Part shown: positions 34,112 through 45,293 of the stretch, in pieces
Numbering within the stretch: the first letter of the stretch is position 1
How the letters are laid out: each line of letters begins with the position of its first letter
Source of the DNA: Bacillota bacterium
Lineage (GTDB): Bacteria; Bacillota; Clostridia; Tissierellales; Peptoniphilaceae
Direction: 5' to 3'
Assembly (NCBI GenBank): GCA_023442775.1
Contig: JAEZXH010000018.1
Span: 310,001-374,000 of the forward strand
DNA length: 64,000 nucleotides
Translations under genes and position numbers: made by a program
Notes under the pieces: generated by a model
What the model was told of the DNA's origin: nothing
Database searches by the model: none
What the model saw: the letters and a program-made list of their open reading frames with translations, nothing else

Positions 34112-35851
34112 TCACTCCACTAGAATATGTTTAATCTGGGCCTCAATCGACGTCTCCCCGCGGAAAGTATGAAACACAAGGTGATAGGCCACACTGACCG
34201 AAATTGGCACCTGGCGCCCATGTCGAAGAGCCTCGGCGACGTCTCTTCCATACCGTCTCGAGATTTCATCGAGAAAATCTTCTGCACTCAAAAATGAGAC
34301 AAAGGCCTGTCGCCGCCCACTCTCTTCGAGCAGGAGCCGATAGAATTGCCCATTTCGTCCCATCTGTCGAAATCCAAGAACGCGACAGCGCTTCGTTCCA
34401 AAAAGGGGCTGGGGATTTCCCTCCCCAAAGGGGGCAAATCGTTCCAACCGTCGGATGAGGCCCTCGGTAATATCCTTGAAAGACAGTACCGCATCGAGTT
34501 TCACCCGACGAAGGAGAAGATGTCCCTCAATGGGTTCGTTTGAAAGAGCCTCCCTTAAGGCATCGAGATTTTCTTCGGGAAGGCTTAATCCACAGGCCTT
34601 TGGGTGTCCTCCGATGGCACTTAAAAGGGATTCATGTCGGCGCATCATTTCCGTGATGTGTACGCCATCGATACTGCGCCCCGATCCCTTGAGGATGCCT
34701 TGTTCTCCTCGTGTGAGCATAATCACTGGGCGATAAATCATCTCTTTAATTTTTCCAGCAAGAAGCCCAGCAAGACTTTCGTGAACCGTCGGGTCACAAT
34801 AGAGAAAAATCCCATCTCCACAGTCTTGTTGATTGGATAAGAACCTGTTCATAGCCTCATCGGTCATCCGCTTTCTCGTGTCGTTGAGCTCCTGGAAATG
34901 GCTGGCCAGTCTATTGGCCTCCTCCCAGGACTCGGTGGTGAGAAGACGGACCCCCTCTGATGCGTCCTCAAGACGCCCCACAGAATTGAGCCGCGGTCCC
35001 AGACCAAACCCAAGTCCGTGGACCGTCATCGGTTTGTCCTTGTATCCACTCACCTCGCGCAGTGCGATGAGGCCAAGGTGTGAGCTCTCGTCGATGAGGG
35101 GAAGTCCACGCCAGACAATCCAGCGATTCTCCCCCACCAGAGGCATAACATCACAGACCGTGGCCATCGCCGCATAGGGAAGGAGTTCTTCCTCCATGGA
35201 CTCGTGACCAAAGAGGGTGTGTAGATAGGTGACGAGTTTATACGCCACCGCCGCTCCACAAAGATTTTTCGTGGGGTATAGATCGCCGGTGCGCTTTGGA
35301 TTGATCACCGCATCGGCGACGGGAAGAAGCGTCTGCTCATCTTCCTCGAGGGGATCATGGTGATCGGTGACGACGACACTAAGCCTCAGCTTCTTTGCAA
35401 TTTCAATGGCTTCAAAGGCCACGATACCATTGTCGCAGGTGAGAAGAATCTCCACCCCATCCCGATGGGCTTCGCGGACGAGGCGCTCATTGATGCCGTA
35501 GCCGTCTTTTGTACGAAGACCAATGGCAAAATCCACCTCTGCTCTCAGTGGACTCAGGCCGCGCAGAAGGATGGTGGTGCTACACATGCCATCCACGTCA
35601 TAGTCTCCAATGATCCGAATTCGACGTCGATTGCGAATCCCATCGGTCAGGATATTGCCTGCTTTGATCATGTCCTTCATGAGGATCGGGCTTGGGATGT
35701 CCATGGTTTCTGGGCGTAGGAAGTCCTCGGCCTCTTTGAGCTCAAAAACACCACGGTTAGCTAAGATGCGCGCCTCAATCTCCGATACGCCGAGCTCATC
35801 CGGCGTAAAGGTGCTGTGGGTGATGTGATTTTTTACAGACCAAACTTCCAT
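34112..35851 (-). CDS. recJ: Single-stranded-DNA-specific exonuclease RecJ
   Basis: 579 residues. The DHH phosphoesterase motifs are present: GDYDVDGMCSTTIL (motif I), a CDNGI block (motif II) and VVTDHHDP (motif III, DHH), followed by a DHHA1 region with GRSIDGVHITEM and GGHPKACGLSL. A C-terminal OB-like domain is shortened relative to long RecJ forms, as common in Bacillota. It degrades 5' single-stranded tails in RecF repair and mismatch repair. Strong AAGGAGGGG site and an extended -10 upstream mark the head of the long operon. Confidence 0.94.
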   Translation of the reverse strand: MEVWSVKNHITHSTFTPDELGVSEIEARILANRGVFELKEAEDFLRPETMDIPSPILMKDMIKAGNILTDGIRNRRRIRIIGDYDVDGMCSTTILLRGLSPLRAEVDFAIGLRTKDGYGINERLVREAHRDGVEILLTCDNGIVAFEAIEIAKKLRLSVVVTDHHDPLEEDEQTLLPVADAVINPKRTGDLYPTKNLCGAAVAYKLVTYLHTLFGHESMEEELLPYAAMATVCDVMPLVGENRWIVWRGLPLIDESSHLGLIALREVSGYKDKPMTVHGLGFGLGPRLNSVGRLEDASEGVRLLTTESWEEANRLASHFQELNDTRKRMTDEAMNRFLSNQQDCGDGIFLYCDPTVHESLAGLLAGKIKEMIYRPVIMLTRGEQGILKGSGRSIDGVHITEMMRRHESLLSAIGGHPKACGLSLPEENLDALREALSNEPIEGHLLLRRVKLDAVLSFKDITEGLIRRLERFAPFGEGNPQPLFGTKRCRVLGFRQMGRNGQFYRLLLEESGRRQAFVSFLSAEDFLDEISRRYGRDVAEALRHGRQVPISVSVAYHLVFHTFRGETSIEAQIKHILVE

Positions 35852-35870
35852 ACTCCCCTCCTTGTTCTCT

Positions 35871-35879
35871 ATTATACAC
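35871..35879 (-). promoter_or_regulatory. Extended -10 promoter of the recJ-rel operon
   Basis: Minus strand TGTATAAT-type box (TG directly before TATAAT) 20 nt before recJ. The -35 region would fall in the last codons of the SCIFF maturase gene. Confidence 0.5.
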
Positions 35880-35899
35880 GCCTTGAATTTGTTGGAAAA

Positions 35900-37261
35900 C
35901 TAGAAAGAGTCCTCCATTTCCACGGCGTAGACCGACAGTGCCGCCTCGAGACGCTTCTTTTCCATAGCACATTGGAGCTCATGGGGTTTTGTAATCGTCC
36001 CGTGGGCATAATAGGCGTTGGCATGACAGCCCCCAGAGCAATAATATTTTGCCCAGCAGCTCTGACACTCCTCTTTTGTGAAGACATTGCTGCAGCGGAA
36101 TACCTCCCTCTTCTCATTGTCGAGGGTCCCATCCTTGACGTTTCCAAGGAGAAACTCCTTTTCGCCCACGAATTGGTGACAGGGATAGATGTCTCCTTCA
36201 GGCGTAATCGCCACGTACTCCGACCCGGCTCCACAACCTACGGCGCGCTTGACGAGACAGGGTCCCTGGTTCAAATCCACCATGAAGTGGAAGAAGAGAA
36301 AATTCGGGTCCTCGCGGCGAAGACGAAGATAGACTTCACTCATCTTCTCGTACTCGTCAAGAATCTGTTGGAGGTGTTCTTCGCGTAGAGCGTAGGGGCG
36401 AGTCTCCTCCGTCACCACCGGCTCGAGACTCGTCTTTCGAAATCCTAAGTCGTAATAGTGCTCGAGGTCTTTACTAAAGTCCAAGTTTTTATTCGTGAAG
36501 GTTCCTCGAATGTAGTAGTCCTTGTTGCCGCGACCGGCGATGAGCTTCTGAAACTTTGGAATGATCGTCTCGTAGGAGCCCTTTCCATTGGTGGTGGGAC
36601 GCATGGAATCGTTGACCTCTGGACGACCATCGAGACTCAGGACCACATTGTCCATGTGCTCGTTGACAAACGCAATCTTCTCGTCGTCGAGAAGCACTCC
36701 ATTGGTGGTGAGCGTGAAGCGGAAGTGCTTGTCGTGCTTCTCTTCGAGACTTCGCCCATAGGCCACCAAGGACTTCACCAAGTCGAAGTTCATCAATGGC
36801 TCCCCACCAAAGAAATCCACCTCGAGATTTCTCCTTTTGCCAGAGTGTTCTACAAGAAAATCAAAGGCGGCTCTCCCCGTCTCCTCATCCATGAGAAGGC
36901 GCTCGCCGTGAAAATCCCCCTGGCTCGCAAAACAGTAAGTGCAGCGCAGGTTGCAATCGTGGGCGACGTGCAGACACATGGCCTTGATAATCCCCTCTTG
37001 GTTGTAGGGATGGGGCATCGCCGTATCGTCCTCGGTAAAGAGAATGCCCTCGTTCTTCAGATGAAGAAGTTCCGAAAGCCCTTCCCGCAAATCATCTTCA
37101 GAGTACTTCCCCTTCAGCTCCTTCAAAGCCTCGTCTTCTCTGCCTGCATCCACGTAGTCGACGAGATCATAAATCATAGGGTGTACCACGTGTACCGAAC
37201 CAGAGGCCACATCGAGGACCATGTACCGATCGTTTAAGTGAAACTTATGAATTCTTCCCAT
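35900..37261 (-). CDS. SCIFF peptide maturase (radical SAM/SPASM thioether-forming enzyme)
   Basis: 453 residues. An N-terminal peptide-recognition (RRE-like) region of about 90 residues precedes the radical SAM core, cluster ligands Cys103, 107 and 110 in CNLRCTYCFASQGD, with FFGGEPLMN downstream. The C-terminal SPASM region has the Cys-rich signature CQSCWAKYYCSGGCHANAYY, binding auxiliary Fe-S clusters. The enzyme crosslinks Cys sulfur to alpha carbons on the SCIFF peptide, a ranthipeptide. Its substrate gene lies just upstream, separated by a hairpin that looks like a partial terminator. Good GGGAGGAAT ribosome site. Confidence 0.96.
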   Translation of the reverse strand: MGRIHKFHLNDRYMVLDVASGSVHVVHPMIYDLVDYVDAGREDEALKELKGKYSEDDLREGLSELLHLKNEGILFTEDDTAMPHPYNQEGIIKAMCLHVAHDCNLRCTYCFASQGDFHGERLLMDEETGRAAFDFLVEHSGKRRNLEVDFFGGEPLMNFDLVKSLVAYGRSLEEKHDKHFRFTLTTNGVLLDDEKIAFVNEHMDNVVLSLDGRPEVNDSMRPTTNGKGSYETIIPKFQKLIAGRGNKDYYIRGTFTNKNLDFSKDLEHYYDLGFRKTSLEPVVTEETRPYALREEHLQQILDEYEKMSEVYLRLRREDPNFLFFHFMVDLNQGPCLVKRAVGCGAGSEYVAITPEGDIYPCHQFVGEKEFLLGNVKDGTLDNEKREVFRCSNVFTKEECQSCWAKYYCSGGCHANAYYAHGTITKPHELQCAMEKKRLEAALSVYAVEMEDSF

Positions 37262-37274
37262 ATTCCTCCCTCAT

Positions 37275-37304
37275 AAAAAGAAAAGGCGTGGATGACCACA
37301 CCTT
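37275..37304 (-). terminator. Intercistronic terminator between SCIFF and its maturase
   Basis: Minus strand AAGGTGTGG, loop TCAT, CCACGCCTT (one G-T pair) followed by TTCTTTTT. It begins at the SCIFF stop codon, and the maturase ribosome site follows directly, with no room for a promoter. It probably sets a high peptide-to-enzyme ratio. Confidence 0.75.
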
Positions 37305-37449
37305 ACTTTTGAGCTTGTTCACACTTTTGGTTGCCCACCGTGCAAGAGGTCTTGCATGCGGATTGGCAAGAGGTTTGGCATTCCCCGCAACCGCCAGTCT
37401 TCCAAGTATCTTTGAGATTTCTCTTCGTCATCGTCTTAATGAATTTCAT
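37303..37449 (-). CDS. SCIFF ranthipeptide precursor (six cysteines in forty-five)
   Basis: 48 residues. The start is MKFIKTMTKRNLKDTWKTGG and the core carries exactly six cysteines in the SCIFF spacing: CGECQTSC, then SACKTSC, then QKCEQAQK at the end. SCIFF is a near-universal clostridial peptide turned into a thioether-crosslinked ranthipeptide by the adjacent radical SAM enzyme; a quorum or population-signalling role has been proposed in some clostridia. The AGGAGGAATT site is strong. It lies 8 nt after yajC, the neighbourhood usual for this family. Confidence 0.97.
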   Translation of the reverse strand: MKFIKTMTKRNLKDTWKTGGCGECQTSCQSACKTSCTVGNQKCEQAQK

Positions 37450-37457
37450 AATTCCTC

Positions 37458-37733
37458 CTATTTGCTCTTTCCCTTCACCACGGAGCTAATGCCCCATCGT
37501 GCGACGTGCATACGCGTGTTGAGTCCCGACGTTTCGATGACCACATAGTCTTCCTTGATGGCGGTAATCTTACCATAGATGCCACCAATGGTGATAATCT
37601 CATCCCCAACAGCCAGGGAGTCACGCATAGCTCTTACTTCTTTGTCCTTCTTTTGTTGCGGACGAATCAGAGCGAAATAGAAGAAGGCCATCATGACGAC
37701 GAGAGGTAAAACCCGAATAAGTATCTGATCCAT
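37458..37733 (-). CDS. yajC: Preprotein translocase subunit YajC
   Basis: 91 residues. A single N-terminal membrane helix (ILIRVLPLVVMMAFFYFALIRPQQKKDKEVRAMRDSL region, including the hallmark RPQQKKDKE) is followed by a cytoplasmic KOW/SH3-like domain containing VGDEIITIGGIYGKITAI. It joins SecDF to the SecYEG channel. secD and secF are not downstream; SCIFF and its maturase follow instead. Tgt and QueA lie upstream in the usual queA-tgt-yajC order. Confidence 0.95.
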   Translation of the reverse strand: MDQILIRVLPLVVMMAFFYFALIRPQQKKDKEVRAMRDSLAVGDEIITIGGIYGKITAIKEDYVVIETSGLNTRMHVARWGISSVVKGKSK

Positions 37734-37785
37734 GAGTGCCCCCTTTCCTTCTCTCTAGTATACCGAAAAGACGGAGAATCTGCAA

Positions 37786-39945
<2,160 letters not shown>

Positions 39946-39946
<1 letters not shown>

Positions 39947-41220
39947 CAGTTGCCCCTTTCTACCGAAATCCCGGGATAATAGAAGCTCAAAATCTCCTGG
40001 AAAGTCTTCCCTTGTTTGGCCATTTCCACGGCTCCATACTGGCTCATCCCAACGCCGTGGCCATAACCCTTGCCCTTGACGACCAAGGGACCATCAAAGC
40101 GATAGACTTCAGAATTTCCGAGAGAAGAACCAAAACTTTTCGTGGTCACACCCTTGGCCGTGAGGACTTTCTCCTCATTCTTCACAGGGCGTCTCCCAGA
40201 TTTCGTGAGGACCGACTTTTGAGAAGTGACCTCTTGCGCAGCACCTTGTCCAAAAGCGAACCAGGTACTCTTCATCTTCGTCGCTCCAAAGAGATTTCTG
40301 AACTTATCTCCTGAGATGCGAGTGCTGCTCTTCGTTCCGATAAGCTCTAGTTTCTTCACCCGTCTTCCATCGAGGCGCTCTGCAATGCGCACCGCCTTAA
40401 TTTCTCCGAGGGCGGGGTAGGAGCCTTCGAGAATCTTTTTCGCTTCATCCGCTGATTTTTCCAGATTCCAAGTCGCCGCCGTGGTGTTCGTAGAATGGGG
40501 ATCCTCGACTCCTCTCATATAGGGCACACTCTCCCCTCCCCAGACCGCAGCACTGGATTCCGTATGGCCGCCAGAGGTGGCGTGAAAAATCGTATCGGCG
40601 ACACGTCCTTGATAGATGGGAATGAGCCCTTTGGTTTCAGAAATTGCACGGTCCGTCCGCGCATCCCAGACCTTCATCCCATGGTAGACTTGGGAGCTCG
40701 TGGTGTCGTCGAGCTGGTACCCTTTCTTCACGAATTTTTTCTTATTGGCCAAGGCAAATCCCCTCGAGGCGACGGCTTGCGCCTTCAAAGATTCTAGGGG
40801 AAAACTCGGACTCATCTCCTTGGGCAACACCCCGCGCAGGTAGGTCTCTAAATCCACGTCATTGATGACGCAGAGGCCGTCTTGATTCACGACAAAGCGC
40901 AGGGTTTCTGGGTATGTGCGCTTCTGGTAGGTCATTCCTGCACTCGAAGTCAGGGAAAAATTCCCAGGTTCCGACTCGTAGACGCCAGAGTTCGTCAACA
41001 CACGCACCCTTCCCCCGTCGGCGACAATCTTCCAAGAACTTGCGGCTTCAGTGACGAGGGGCCGGCCGCCTTCGAAAAGGGTGGCTTCCCCAGAGAAGGA
41101 GAGAGTCGCCTTCTGCCCCACCTGAATCGTGGGCCCAACCTTGACGAGGAGGTTCTCCGCAAAGGCGGTTTGAGGGATGAGAAGAAGGAGCATACAACAG
41201 AGAATTCGCAAAGTTTTCAT
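39946..41220 (-). CDS. Secreted SpoIID/LytB-domain protein
   Basis: 424 residues. A signal peptide ([21 protein letters not shown]) is followed by an SH3-like beta-rich stretch and the SpoIID/LytB domain (about 125-420). Key strings: DVDLETYLRGVLPKEM, LKAQAVASRGFAL, HATSGGHTES, and the final GYGHGVGMSQYGAVEMA with the catalytic-type motif. SpoIID is a lytic transglycosylase in sporulation; LytB-like relatives enhance amidases. No sporulation genes are in the window, so a vegetative cell-wall role is likely. ATG 41220 has GGAGG seven nt upstream; the adjacent ATG 41223 is equally possible. Confidence 0.88.
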
Positions 41221-42224
41221 CATTCTACCTCCCTGAAGGGAAACCCGAAGTGGGCGCAAGCCTCTCTTGTAATCATGCGACCTCTCGGGGTTCGTTGGAG
41301 AAACCCAATCTGCAAGAGATAGGGCTCATAGACGTCTTCAATAGTGCCCCGGTCTTCCCCAATGGCCGCTGCAATGGCCTCAATGCCCACGGGGCGTCCA
41401 GCGAACATCACTGCCATGACCTCGAGAATGCGTCGATCTACTGCATCAAGACCCAGAGGATCAATCTCAAGAATCTTTAAGGCCTCTTCTGCGACGTGGT
41501 TCGTAATCACGCCATTGGCGCGCACTTCGGCGATGTCTCGCACCCGACGTAAGAGGCGATTGGCAATCCGCGGCGTCCCCCGCGAGCGGGAGGCAATTTC
41601 TGTCACCGCAGCGTCTTCGATCTCCACCCCAAGAATCTTCGCGCTGCGACGAAGAATCTTTCCAAGGGACAAGGTATCATAGGGTTCGAGGACGAGGGGA
41701 ACTCCAAACCGATCCCGCAATGGTTTTGTCAATTGTCCCGCCCGCGTCGTCGCGCCGATGAGGGTAAAGGGGGCGAGGTCTAGACGTAGACTCTTCGCCG
41801 AAGGCCCCTTCCCAATCATGATGTCCAACGCAAAATCTTCCATCGCCGAGTAGAGAATCTCTTCCACGGTACGGTTGATACGGTGGATTTCATCGATGAA
41901 GAGGACGTCGTGCTCTGAGAGGTTGGTCAAGAGACTCGCAAGATCTCCCGCCCGTTCAATGGCGGGGCCGGAAGTGGTCTTGATGGTGACGCCAAGCTCG
42001 TTGGCAATGATGTTCGCAAGGGTGGTCTTCCCTAGCCCTGGGGGGCCACTGAGTAAGACGTGGTCCAGAGACTCTCGTCTTCCCTTTGCCGCTTCTAGAA
42101 AAATGCCGAGTTTTTCTCGCACCTTATCCTGGCCGATGTACTCGTAGAGAAAACGAGGACGAAGGCTGCCCTCTGTTCGGTCTTCATAGTGAAACTCCTG
42201 GGCCACAATGCGTTCTTGTGCCAT
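41220..42224 (-). CDS. ruvB: Holliday junction DNA helicase RuvB
   Basis: 334 residues. AAA+ motor with Walker A ([14 protein letters not shown]), Walker B ([10 protein letters not shown]), sensor 1 (IGATTRAG) and arginine-finger region (RDRFG). The C-terminal winged-helix DNA-binding domain contains [17 protein letters not shown]. It drives branch migration with RuvA. Stop and start codons touch those of ruvA and the SpoIID-like gene. Complete and unremarkable. Confidence 0.98.
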   Translation of the reverse strand: MAQERIVAQEFHYEDRTEGSLRPRFLYEYIGQDKVREKLGIFLEAAKGRRESLDHVLLSGPPGLGKTTLANIIANELGVTIKTTSGPAIERAGDLASLLTNLSEHDVLFIDEIHRINRTVEEILYSAMEDFALDIMIGKGPSAKSLRLDLAPFTLIGATTRAGQLTKPLRDRFGVPLVLEPYDTLSLGKILRRSAKILGVEIEDAAVTEIASRSRGTPRIANRLLRRVRDIAEVRANGVITNHVAEEALKILEIDPLGLDAVDRRILEVMAVMFAGRPVGIEAIAAAIGEDRGTIEDVYEPYLLQIGFLQRTPRGRMITREACAHFGFPFREVE

Positions 42225-42814
42225 TAGAATCCACCTCCTAGGATGCGAAGTGCTCTTCTGATGCGCTCAGAGGTCGAGGACTCTTCACTTCCTTCCAAAG
42301 CGCGAAGAATCTCCCCTTCTTCGTAGCCCAAGGAAAGAAGAGCGAGGACTGCTTCGTCTTCTTCGGGAGGAGTCGATGTCTCGACTTCGCGGGGAAGGGC
42401 ATCTCCCATGTGAAACCCGTCCATCCGGTCCTTCAATTCGACGATGATGCGCTCTGCACTCTTCTTCCCAATCCCTGGGGCCTTCGTCAGGCCGAGGACG
42501 TCCTCGGTGACGATGGCGCGCACTACCTCCGTCGTATCCGTTGCCGAAAGAATGCCGAGGGCACTTTTCATCCCCACCCCTTTGACTCCTCGCAGAAGAT
42601 GAAAGAGAGCTCTCTCTTCGGATGAGGAAAATCCCAGAAGCGTCAGGGCATCTTCGCGCACATCGAGTTCGGTAATAATCTGGGCATTCTCCCCTGGAGT
42701 TAAGGTCGCAATGCAGGACTGTGTTGCAAGGAGGCGAAACCCAAGTCCGTCTCGATCGATGACCACGTAAGGAGCCTCAATGCGACTCACTTTTCCCTGT
42801 ATAAAATCAATCAT
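42224..42814 (-). CDS. ruvA: Holliday junction DNA helicase RuvA
   Basis: 196 residues. N-terminal OB-fold ([26 protein letters not shown]), two helix-hairpin-helix motifs ([17 protein letters not shown] and [21 protein letters not shown]), an acidic flexible linker (about 135-150) and the C-terminal RuvB-binding three-helix domain ([18 protein letters not shown]). It binds the four-way junction as a tetramer and loads RuvB. Overlaps ruvB by one base. Confidence 0.97.
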   Translation of the reverse strand: MIDFIQGKVSRIEAPYVVIDRDGLGFRLLATQSCIATLTPGENAQIITELDVREDALTLLGFSSSEERALFHLLRGVKGVGMKSALGILSATDTTEVVRAIVTEDVLGLTKAPGIGKKSAERIIVELKDRMDGFHMGDALPREVETSTPPEEDEAVLALLSLGYEEGEILRALEGSEESSTSERIRRALRILGGGF

Positions 42815-42822
42815 AGGCCCTC

Positions 42823-43317
42823 CTAGTCCATACGAAACTGCTCTTTGAATCCCTGCGAATGGGCGTGGGTCAAGGCAATGGCCAGTCCATCTGCTGCGTC
42901 GTCAGGTTTTGGAATCTCCTGGAGATGAAGCATCATCCTCACCATTTCCTGCACCTGTCCCTTGCTCGCCCGCCCAAACCCGGTCACCGCCTGCTTCACT
43001 TGCATGGGCGTGTACTCGTAGAGGGGAATCTGGCGATTGGTCACCGCAAGGATCTCCACTCCTCTGGCCTGGGCAACGTGAATCCCGGTGGTGACATTCT
43101 TTGCAAAAAACAGTTCCTCCATCGCCACCTCATCGGGAGCGTAGCGCTCCAAAAGAGCGGTCATATCCTCGTAGATGAGGTGCAAGCGCCTCCCCGTTGG
43201 GGTATGCGCTTCAGAAGTTATGGTTCCATAGGAGACGACGCGGATTTGGTTCCCGCTTACATCAATGACCCCAAAGCCGACGATGGCAAGGCCCGGGTCA
43301 ATCCCTAAGATTCTCAT
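42823..43317 (-). CDS. ruvC: Holliday junction resolvase RuvC
   Basis: 164 residues from the ATG with GAGGTGGACC upstream. RNase H-like fold: catalytic Asp in RILGIDPGLAIVGFGVI, Glu in EVAMEELFFAKNVTTG, and the C-terminal pair in KPDDAADGLAIALTHAH. It cuts Holliday junctions symmetrically. The gene begins just 13-16 nt after a terminator-like hairpin, so either readthrough or a re-used transcript supplies ruvC-ruvA-ruvB. Confidence 0.97.
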   Translation of the reverse strand: MRILGIDPGLAIVGFGVIDVSGNQIRVVSYGTITSEAHTPTGRRLHLIYEDMTALLERYAPDEVAMEELFFAKNVTTGIHVAQARGVEILAVTNRQIPLYEYTPMQVKQAVTGFGRASKGQVQEMVRMMLHLQEIPKPDDAADGLAIALTHAHSQGFKEQFRMD

Positions 43318-43329
43318 GGTCCACCTCAC

Positions 43330-43362
43330 AAAAAAACTAAGCTACCAATGGCAACTTAGTTT
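43330..43362 (-). terminator. Terminator-like hairpin before ruvC
   Basis: Minus strand AAACTAAGTTGCC, loop ATT, GGTAGCTTAGTTT: 13 pairs including three G-T, followed by a run of about six T and then the GTGAGGTGG ribosome site of ruvC. The 5' arm starts within the stop region of the preceding gene. Confidence 0.75.
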
Positions 43363-44125
43363 AGTGATACCGATTCATGACTTCGTCATTGAGTCCATCC
43401 CAGAAGGCCTGCTGGTAGATGGCGAGGCCGTCGAGGTAGAGGAATCGCACGAGTTTACGGTCGATTCCCTTTAACTCTTGAAAGGTCAGTGCTTCTTCTG
43501 TTGTCAGAACGGGATAGGTGTAGGAAAGGTCGTAATGAATCTGCCGGTCGATGTGGGCATTCAGGTTGTAGACCTTCTTCCGAAGCACCTTGCGGTCAAA
43601 GCGCACGGTCACATCCCGCAAAAATTTATAGACACACCCATCGCATTCAATGGTGTGAAAAATCTCCTCACGAAACTCTTCCACCAAGGGATAGGCCCGG
43701 TCGCGATGAAAGAGATTGCGCCTGCCATAGAGTTCCTCCAAGGGAAGATACTCAAATGTCAAAATCTCTAGACGATTGATAAGAGACTGGGCCGCCCGAC
43801 CTCTCCGATACCCTTCGAGAAATATGAAGAGTTCAAATCTGGTCAAATCCATGTGGATGTGACGGGTCAGGCCGCTGGCAATCAAATGGCGATCCTCTCT
43901 TTGATGCATGAAGGAGAGGATGTCCTTGCGCAGCGTCGTCATTGGCGTGTAAGAGGGAAAGACATTCTCTAAAGACTCCTCCACATCACAGAGAGTCAAA
44001 AGTACTTGAATGGCCTCCTCGTCCGCCTCGTAGAGGAACCGTCTCGCTAATTCACTTTTCACATCTTTTCTTCGCTCGCGATCGAATCGTCGATGCAAGA
44101 GCAATGCGTGTTGTGCTTCGCCCAT
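43361..44125 (-). CDS. Unrecognised cytoplasmic protein
   Basis: 254 residues, soluble, strongly charged and mostly helical by composition. No signal peptide or membrane helix, and no motif I can name. It is rich in His/Arg/Asp pairs (HQREDRHLIASGLTRHIHMD) and carries a CDGC pair (HTIECDGCVYKF) near residue 160 that might bind a metal. Strong GGAGGAGCGACT ribosome site and an extended -10 box (TGCTATAAT). A terminator-like hairpin follows at once and then the ruv genes. Function not assigned. Confidence 0.75.
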   Translation of the reverse strand: MGEAQHALLLHRRFDRERRKDVKSELARRFLYEADEEAIQVLLTLCDVEESLENVFPSYTPMTTLRKDILSFMHQREDRHLIASGLTRHIHMDLTRFELFIFLEGYRRGRAAQSLINRLEILTFEYLPLEELYGRRNLFHRDRAYPLVEEFREEIFHTIECDGCVYKFLRDVTVRFDRKVLRKKVYNLNAHIDRQIHYDLSYTYPVLTTEEALTFQELKGIDRKLVRFLYLDGLAIYQQAFWDGLNDEVMNRYH

Positions 44126-44152
44126 AGTCGCTCCTCCAAACTCAGTGCTTCC

Positions 44153-44161
44153 ATTATAGCA
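44153..44161 (-). promoter_or_regulatory. Extended -10 promoter of the unrecognised gene and possibly the ruv operon
   Basis: Minus strand TGCTATAAT about 28 nt before the ATG at 44125. No clear -35 box. Confidence 0.5.
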
Positions 44162-44233
44162 TGAAAAGGGAGCGGCTTATCTCTTCAAGATGAATCTCTA
44201 CGGCCCGTCACAAAACTGTCACAAAAAAATCAC

Positions 44234-45232
44234 TTAGAGAATGGTGAGTCCTCGGAGTCCACACTCCTCATGAGTCGTGCCATCCCACTCCGAAGCTTGA
44301 ACCTCGGCAATGTGTTTCTTCTCTAAGAAAAACATGCACAGGCGCGACTGTCCAATGCCACCGCCAACGGTGTAGGGCAATTCTCCAGAGAGGAGCATCC
44401 GGTGATAGTCTTGTTCCTTACGGTCCTCCGCTCCCGCCAAGGTGAGTTGACGATCGAGACTCTCCTCGTCGACGCGAATCCCCATGGAACTGACTTCCAT
44501 CGCCGATTGAATGGCGGGATTCCAGAAGAGCATGTCCCCATTGAGAGCCCAGTCGTCATAGTCGGGACTACGGCTGTCGTGGGGCGCTCCGGAGAGGAGA
44601 TTGCCGCCAATGCCTTGAATAAAGACGGCGCCGTGTTCTTTGCAGATGCGATTCTCTCTCTCCTTTGGCGTGCAGTCAGGATAGCGATCTTCAAGTTCCT
44701 GAGAGGTGATGAAGAAGATGTCCTCGGGAAGCTTTTGGGAGAGAATCCGTGGATAGACGGAGTTGATGTAGCGCTCTGTCCGCAAGAAGACGCTGTAGAT
44801 TTCTCGGACGACGTAATGGAGATAGCCGTCGTTGCGGTCTTCCTTTTTGATGATCTTCTCCCAGTCCCACTGGTCCACATAGATGGAGTGCAGGGCATCG
44901 AGAGATTCATCCGGGCGGATGGCATTCATGTCTGCATAGATCCCCTCGTAGGGACCAAATCCGTAGCGCTTTAAGGCATAGCGCTTCCACTTCGCCAGGG
45001 ACTGGACGATTTCCACACGGATGTCATACTGACGCATCGAGAAATCAACCGCCTTTTCCGTGCCACTTAGGTTGTCGTTTAACCCCGTCTCGGGGCGGAC
45101 GAAGAGAGGCGCACTGACGCGGGTAAGATTGAGGGTGTTGGCGAGTTCTCGCTCGAAGGTGTCCTTAAGAGTCTTGATGGCAATCTGTGTTTCGCGCAAG
45201 TCGAGAGAGGTGGCTTCGTTGTTGTTTCGCAT
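44234..45232 (-). CDS. asnA: Aspartate-ammonia ligase (asparagine synthetase A)
   Basis: 332 residues, standard AsnA size. Class II aminoacyl-tRNA-synthetase-like fold: LTRVSAPLFVRPETGLNDNLSG near the start, HSIYVDQWDWEKII in the middle and GELPYTVGGGIGQSRLCMFFL at the end. It makes asparagine from aspartate, ammonia and ATP, so it suits an ammonia-rich amino-acid fermenter. The ATG with GAAAGGAATCTGCG upstream was chosen over a longer frame. A GC-rich hairpin lies between the upstream gene and asnA; I found no T-box consensus in it. Confidence 0.97.
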   Translation of the reverse strand: MRNNNEATSLDLRETQIAIKTLKDTFERELANTLNLTRVSAPLFVRPETGLNDNLSGTEKAVDFSMRQYDIRVEIVQSLAKWKRYALKRYGFGPYEGIYADMNAIRPDESLDALHSIYVDQWDWEKIIKKEDRNDGYLHYVVREIYSVFLRTERYINSVYPRILSQKLPEDIFFITSQELEDRYPDCTPKERENRICKEHGAVFIQGIGGNLLSGAPHDSRSPDYDDWALNGDMLFWNPAIQSAMEVSSMGIRVDEESLDRQLTLAGAEDRKEQDYHRMLLSGELPYTVGGGIGQSRLCMFFLEKKHIAEVQASEWDGTTHEECGLRGLTIL

Positions 45233-45293
45233 CGCAGATTCCTTTCTATGAATAGAGAAACCCCACTCTGGGATAGACCCAAGGGGCGGGGTA

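Noticed and set aside
45233..45293. Possible T-box leader before asnA in the GC-rich 61-nt gap
   Set aside because: No AGGGTGGnACCGCG-type antiterminator core or specifier loop; only a short hairpin is visible.
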